From the NCBI GenBank assembly GCA_947468985.1, contig CANINJ010000008.1, forward strand, positions 1 through 16,927: a DNA stretch of 16,927 nucleotides. Reading direction: 5' to 3'. A program made the position numbers and the translations under genes. The number at the start of each line of letters is the position of its first letter. Position 1 is the first letter of the stretch. Positions 13,525 to 16,927 of the stretch are shown one piece after another. This DNA is from Bacteroidota bacterium (GTDB taxonomy: Bacteria; Bacteroidota; Bacteroidia; Flavobacteriales; Flavobacteriaceae). The notes under the pieces are model-generated. The model was not told the origin of the DNA and did not search any database. It saw only the letters and a list, made by a program, of their open reading frames with translations.

Positions 13525-14895
13525 ATGAGAAACATCTTAATAATCGGAGCGGGCAGATCAGCTTCTTCATTAATACAGTATTTACTGAACAAATCCAATC
13601 AGGAACAACTTCATCTTACTATTGCAGATATTGCTTTGGAATTGGCACAACGCAAAACTAACAACCACCCAAATGCAACGGCTATTGCCATAGATATATC
13701 AAACGAAAATCAAAGAAAAGCAGCAATTGAAAAGGCAGATATTGTGATATCAATGTTGCCCGCACACTTACATATTGAGGTCGCAAAAGATTGTATTGTT
13801 TATAAAAAGCACTTAGTAACCGCTTCCTATATCAGCGATGCGATGCAAGAATTAGATGCTGCAGCCAAAGAAAATAATTTGGTTTTTATGAATGAAATTG
13901 GTTTAGACCCAGGAATTGACCACATGAGTGCGATGAAAACCATTGATGAAATTCGGGATAAAGGAGGCAAAATGATACTTTTTGAATCTTTTTGTGGCGG
14001 TTTAGTTGCGCCTGAATCCGATACTAATTTGTGGAATTATAAATTTACTTGGGCACCCCGAAATGTAGTTTTAGCAGGTCAAGGCGGCACAGCAAAATTC
14101 ATACAAGAAGGAACTTATAAATACATTCCTTATCATAAATTGTTCAGCAGAACCGAGTTTATGGAGGTTGAAAATTACGGAAGATTTGAGGCGTATGCCA
14201 ATCGGGATTCGCTGAAATACAGAAGCATTTATGGACTTGATAACGTACTGACTTTATACCGAGGAACCTTGAGAAGAGTGGGGTATTCTAAAGCCTGGAA
14301 TATGTTTGTACAACTAGGAATGACCGACGATTCCTATACAATGGACGATTCTGAAACGATGAATTACAGACAGTTTACCAATTCATTTTTGCCGTATCAC
14401 CCAACAGATTCGGTTGAAATAAAAACACGATTAATTCTAAAAATTGATCAAGATGATGTGATGTGGGACAAATTATTAGAATTAGATATTTTCAATTCTA
14501 ATAAAATTGTAGGTTTGAAAAATGCTACTCCAGCACAAATTTTAGAGAAAATTCTAAGCGATAGCTGGACACTTCAGCCAAATGACAAAGATATGATTGT
14601 GATGTATCACAAATTTGGATTTGAAATTAATGGTGAAAAAAGACAGATTGATGCAAAAATGGTTTGCCTTGGCGATGACCAAACCTACACTGCGATGGCA
14701 AAAACAGTTGGACTACCAGTAGCCATTGCGACTTTACTAATTTTAAATGGAAAAATAACAACTCCTGGAGTTCAACTTCCAATTAAAAAAGAAGTTTATT
14801 TGCCAATACTATCCGAGTTGGAGCAATTTGGAGTTGTTTTCAATGAAAAAGAAATGGCGTATGAAGGATATAATCCAAATAGTGTGGTAAATTAA
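13525..14895 (+). CDS. Saccharopine dehydrogenase family protein (L-glutamate-forming type)
   Basis: The 456-residue protein opens with a Rossmann NAD(P)-binding fold, I6-I-G-A-G-R-S-A13, followed by a DISNENQ stretch and VISMLPAHLH. Next is the substrate-domain segment NEIGLDPGIDHMSAMKTID, which is strongly characteristic of saccharopine dehydrogenases, then ESFCGGLVAPESDTNLWNYKFTWAP. The C-terminal region carries VGLPVAIATLLILNGKI and PGVQLP. These features fit the enzyme that oxidises saccharopine to glutamate and 2-aminoadipate semialdehyde, a lysine-degradation step. The lysine-ketoglutarate reductase partner is not in the window, so the substrate is inferred. The length matches the stand-alone bacterial enzymes. 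It is preceded by a notable inverted repeat and direct repeats, which suggests dedicated regulation. Its stop is only 6 bases from the convergent acyltransferase stop. Confidence 0.88.
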   Translation: MRNILIIGAGRSASSLIQYLLNKSNQEQLHLTIADIALELAQRKTNNHPNATAIAIDISNENQRKAAIEKADIVISMLPAHLHIEVAKDCIVYKKHLVTASYISDAMQELDAAAKENNLVFMNEIGLDPGIDHMSAMKTIDEIRDKGGKMILFESFCGGLVAPESDTNLWNYKFTWAPRNVVLAGQGGTAKFIQEGTYKYIPYHKLFSRTEFMEVENYGRFEAYANRDSLKYRSIYGLDNVLTLYRGTLRRVGYSKAWNMFVQLGMTDDSYTMDDSETMNYRQFTNSFLPYHPTDSVEIKTRLILKIDQDDVMWDKLLELDIFNSNKIVGLKNATPAQILEKILSDSWTLQPNDKDMIVMYHKFGFEINGEKRQIDAKMVCLGDDQTYTAMAKTVGLPVAIATLLILNGKITTPGVQLPIKKEVYLPILSELEQFGVVFNEKEMAYEGYNPNSVVN

Positions 14896-14901
14896 TTGGA
14901 A

Positions 14902-16710
14902 TTAAATTTCTCCTTTTTCGGCTAATTTACGCTCTAATTCTGCTTGGAACTCTTCCATAACTGGCTTTACAGTACTGTCAGGAATATCGGAAATTCTAAT
15001 ATACATTAACCCATCAACAGCATTGTTAAATAAAGGGTCAACATTGAAAGCAACTACACGTGCATTTTGCTTAATATATTTTTTTATTAAAACTGGTAAA
15101 CGCAAAGAACCTGGCTCTAGCTCATCAATTATTTTATCAAATTTGTTTAAATCCGATTCTGCTTCATTGAAAACAAAATCCTTATCGGCATCTTTAAGTT
15201 TAACTTTAAATGCTTTTTTTGGATGAATATATTGAGCAATATAAGGGTCGTAGAAATTAGATTTCATAAATTCAATCATTAACGATTTTGAAAAATCTGA
15301 AAATTGATTGCTAATACTTACGCCGCCAAGCAAAAATTTATGCTCCGGAAATCGCAATGTCGTGTGAATAATTCCTTTCCAAAGTAAGAAAAGCGGCATC
15401 GGTTTTTGTTGGTATTCTTTAATGATAAAGGCGCGACCCATTTCGATAGATTTGCACATCATATCATGCAATTCGGGTTCAAAACGGAAAAGTTCGTTCA
15501 AATAGAAACCGTCAATTCCATATTTTGGATAAATTTCGGAACCCAACCCCATTCTATAGGCGCCCGCTATTTTTTTTGCATCTTCATCCCACAAAAACAT
15601 GTGATGATAATATTTATCAAATTTATCAATATCAATGGATTCATTTGTCCCTTCGCCAACTTCTCTAAAAGTAATTTCTCGCAAACGACCTATTTCATGA
15701 AGAATACTTGGAATTTTATTGGCTTCTGCAAAAAACACTTCATAATTTTTACTTTGCAATAAACGACAATCGGCAGTTCGTAAAGCATCAACTTCCGAAA
15801 TCATATTTTCCTTAGAGGCGCCAGTTACAATTTGTTTGGGCCCTTTTTTAGGGAGTTTCAAATTTGGTGTTGGCAAAAAAGGAGTTTCTTTTTGAAATGG
15901 TTTTGCCAACATATAGGTTTTTCGTCGTAAAAATTCCGAATAATCTTCAATAGTTGTATGCTCGTTTTGTTCGTTAACAGATATTGGTTTGCCAATTCTA
16001 ACTTTAATTACCCTGTCTTTTTGGGAAAATAATTCAGAAGGTAACTTTGCAGTGCGCAACGTATCATCTATCTTGGATAAAAAATAAAATAATTTACTGT
16101 TTTTAGCATGGAAATAAATAGGAATAACAGGAACTTGTGCTTTTCGAATTACTTTTATTGCGCCTTCTTCCCAAGGTTTATCAACCACTATTTTCCCGTC
16201 TTTATAAGTAGAAACTTCGCCAGCTGGAAACATTCCTAAAGGTTTTCCATCACGCAAATGACGCAATGTTTCCTTTATTCCCACCACACTTGATTTTGCA
16301 TCTTTGTGGTTTTCAAAAGGATTCACCGGCATTATATATTTTTTCAGAGGTTCAATTCTATGCAAAAGAAAATTGGCTATTATTTTAAAATTAGGCTCTC
16401 TTTCGAGCATTAATTTCAATAATAAAACTCCGTCAATTCCGCCCAATGGATGATTTGAAATAGTAATATAAGCACCTTCTTTTGGCAAACGTTTTAAATC
16501 TTCTTCTGGAATTTCAAATTTAATTTCTAAATCATCTAAAATGGCATTTAAAAACGGAACGTCTTTCAAATGTTTATTTCTATCATACACCTTATTTAGG
16601 GTAGATATTTTTAAAGCCTTCATCAGTAACCAGCCTGAAAAAGTACCGAAAACACCGTACTTGTCTGCATTAATTGCTTTGGCAACCTCTTTTGCGGTAA
16701 CTAAACCCAT
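14902..16710 (-). CDS. Fused PlsC-type acyltransferase and GNAT (OlsB/hemolysin-like) N-acyltransferase
   Basis: The 602-residue protein has two parts. Residues about 60-280 are a PlsC-type acyltransferase with the catalytic N86-HPLGGI-D93 motif (NHxxxxxD variant) and FPAGEVST (161-168) as the phosphate-binding motif. Residues about 310-540 resemble the hemolysin/OlsB GNAT group: LREITFREVGEGTN, YYHHMFLWDED, IAGAYRMGLG, the E423-M-G-R426 motif and LLWKGI (442-447). This arrangement is that of OlsF, which makes acylated ornithine lipids by N-acylation and then O-acylation in one polypeptide; a relative making glycine lipids is equally possible in this phylum. There is no signal peptide or clear membrane span, so it should act at the inner face of the cytoplasmic membrane. 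It has its own -7 box and is divergent from xth. Confidence 0.82.
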   Translation of the reverse strand: MGLVTAKEVAKAINADKYGVFGTFSGWLLMKALKISTLNKVYDRNKHLKDVPFLNAILDDLEIKFEIPEEDLKRLPKEGAYITISNHPLGGIDGVLLLKLMLEREPNFKIIANFLLHRIEPLKKYIMPVNPFENHKDAKSSVVGIKETLRHLRDGKPLGMFPAGEVSTYKDGKIVVDKPWEEGAIKVIRKAQVPVIPIYFHAKNSKLFYFLSKIDDTLRTAKLPSELFSQKDRVIKVRIGKPISVNEQNEHTTIEDYSEFLRRKTYMLAKPFQKETPFLPTPNLKLPKKGPKQIVTGASKENMISEVDALRTADCRLLQSKNYEVFFAEANKIPSILHEIGRLREITFREVGEGTNESIDIDKFDKYYHHMFLWDEDAKKIAGAYRMGLGSEIYPKYGIDGFYLNELFRFEPELHDMMCKSIEMGRAFIIKEYQQKPMPLFLLWKGIIHTTLRFPEHKFLLGGVSISNQFSDFSKSLMIEFMKSNFYDPYIAQYIHPKKAFKVKLKDADKDFVFNEAESDLNKFDKIIDELEPGSLRLPVLIKKYIKQNARVVAFNVDPLFNNAVDGLMYIRISDIPDSTVKPVMEEFQAELERKLAEKGEI

Positions 16711-16736
16711 TTATAATTTAAATTTAAAACGAAAAA

Positions 16737-16744
16737 CAAAGATA
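16737..16744 (-). promoter_or_regulatory. Candidate -7 box for the acyltransferase fusion
   Basis: The minus strand reads TATCTTTG from 16744 to 16737, a perfect TAnnTTTG, ending 26 bases upstream of the ATG at 16710. A -33 TTTG at the proper distance is not clear. Confidence 0.55.
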
Positions 16745-16801
16745 GGAAAATTCTCGTGTAACCGACGAAAATGGGTTTCGATTTTCTTTGTATTTTCTGT
16801 A

Positions 16802-16830
16802 TTGTACGTTCAAGTTTTTTATTACTTTTG
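16802..16830 (+). promoter_or_regulatory. Promoter for xth
   Basis: TTG (16802-16804) is followed after 18 bases by TACTTTTG (16823-16830), matching both elements of the Bacteroidota promoter. The ATG lies 23 bases downstream (16854). Confidence 0.65.
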
Positions 16831-16853
16831 GGAATATAAATTTGAAATATAAT

Positions 16854-16927
16854 AATGAAAATTATTTCCTATAATGTAAATGGAATTCGAGCCGCCATTA
16901 CCAAAGGTTTTATAGAATGGTTGCAGC
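16854..16927 (+). CDS. xth: Exodeoxyribonuclease III (AP endonuclease), N-terminal fragment
   Basis: Only 24 complete codons are present before the window ends. They begin MKIISYNVNGIRAAITKGF and continue EWLQ. This is the characteristic first strand and loop of the exonuclease III/AP endonuclease family, where the asparagine of NVNGIRA (N7) is part of the active site. The enzyme cuts DNA at abasic sites during base excision repair and removes nucleotides from 3' ends. The remaining catalytic residues lie beyond the window. It is divergent from the acyltransferase gene and has a well-placed promoter. Confidence 0.93.

Noticed and set aside
16541..16852. Plus-strand open frame running from the acyltransferase start region to just before xth
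   Set aside because: It overlaps the conserved N-terminus of the acyltransferase and the divergent promoter region, and its translation shows no recognisable family.

Overview
The window looks like chromosomal core sequence from a member of the Bacteroidota, most likely a Flavobacterium-like bacterium. The DNA is strongly AT-rich throughout. Many genes are preceded by the Bacteroidota-type -7 promoter element TAnnTTTG, and start codons follow short A-rich stretches rather than a Shine-Dalgarno sequence. The gene content fits: a type IX secretion (T9SS) protein PorZ with its own C-terminal sorting domain, a PorT/OMP_b-brl type outer-membrane barrel, sigma-54 with a long acidic insert, and a fused PlsC-GNAT lipid acyltransferase. 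I see no mobile element, CRISPR array, tRNA or rRNA. No gap between genes exceeds 300 bases; the longest is 175 bases (7014-7188).

Layout: 1-218 is the C-terminal end of a ferritin-like acyl-ACP desaturase, closed by a strong hairpin terminator (241-285). A rightward HD-domain phosphohydrolase (302-955) and an outer-membrane barrel protein (1021-1707) follow. The barrel gene meets a leftward block exactly stop-to-stop. In transcription order, that block is porZ (7013-4710), recO (4641-3928), rpoN (3787-2321) and a PAP2-like membrane protein (2307-1702). Next is a leftward pair: an exported DUF3108 protein (8275-7520) and a small membrane protein (7509-7189). Divergent from that pair are a DUF423 membrane protein (8399-8785), pckA (8863-10488) and a LuxE-type acyl-protein synthetase-like enzyme (10625-11605). 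Then come an overlapping umuC-umuD pair (11727-13432) and a saccharopine dehydrogenase family gene (13525-14895). The last converges on a leftward lipid acyltransferase fusion (16710-14902). The window closes with the first 24 codons of exodeoxyribonuclease III (16854 onward).

Functionally this is mostly housekeeping: membrane lipid synthesis and modification (desaturase, acyltransferase fusion, PAP2-like protein), envelope and secretion (barrel protein, PorZ, DUF3108), central carbon metabolism (PckA), amino-acid metabolism (saccharopine dehydrogenase) and DNA repair or damage tolerance (RecO, UmuC, UmuD, ExoIII). I do not see a clearly new multi-gene system.

The most interesting points are regulatory or structural. 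A long inverted repeat brackets the -7 box of the saccharopine dehydrogenase gene, next to an 11-base direct repeat. The umuC-umuD order is reversed relative to E. coli, although the UmuD self-cleavage residues are intact. The PAP2-like membrane protein has altered catalytic motifs. The lipid acyltransferase fusion resembles OlsF. The LuxE-like gene appears to start with TTG.
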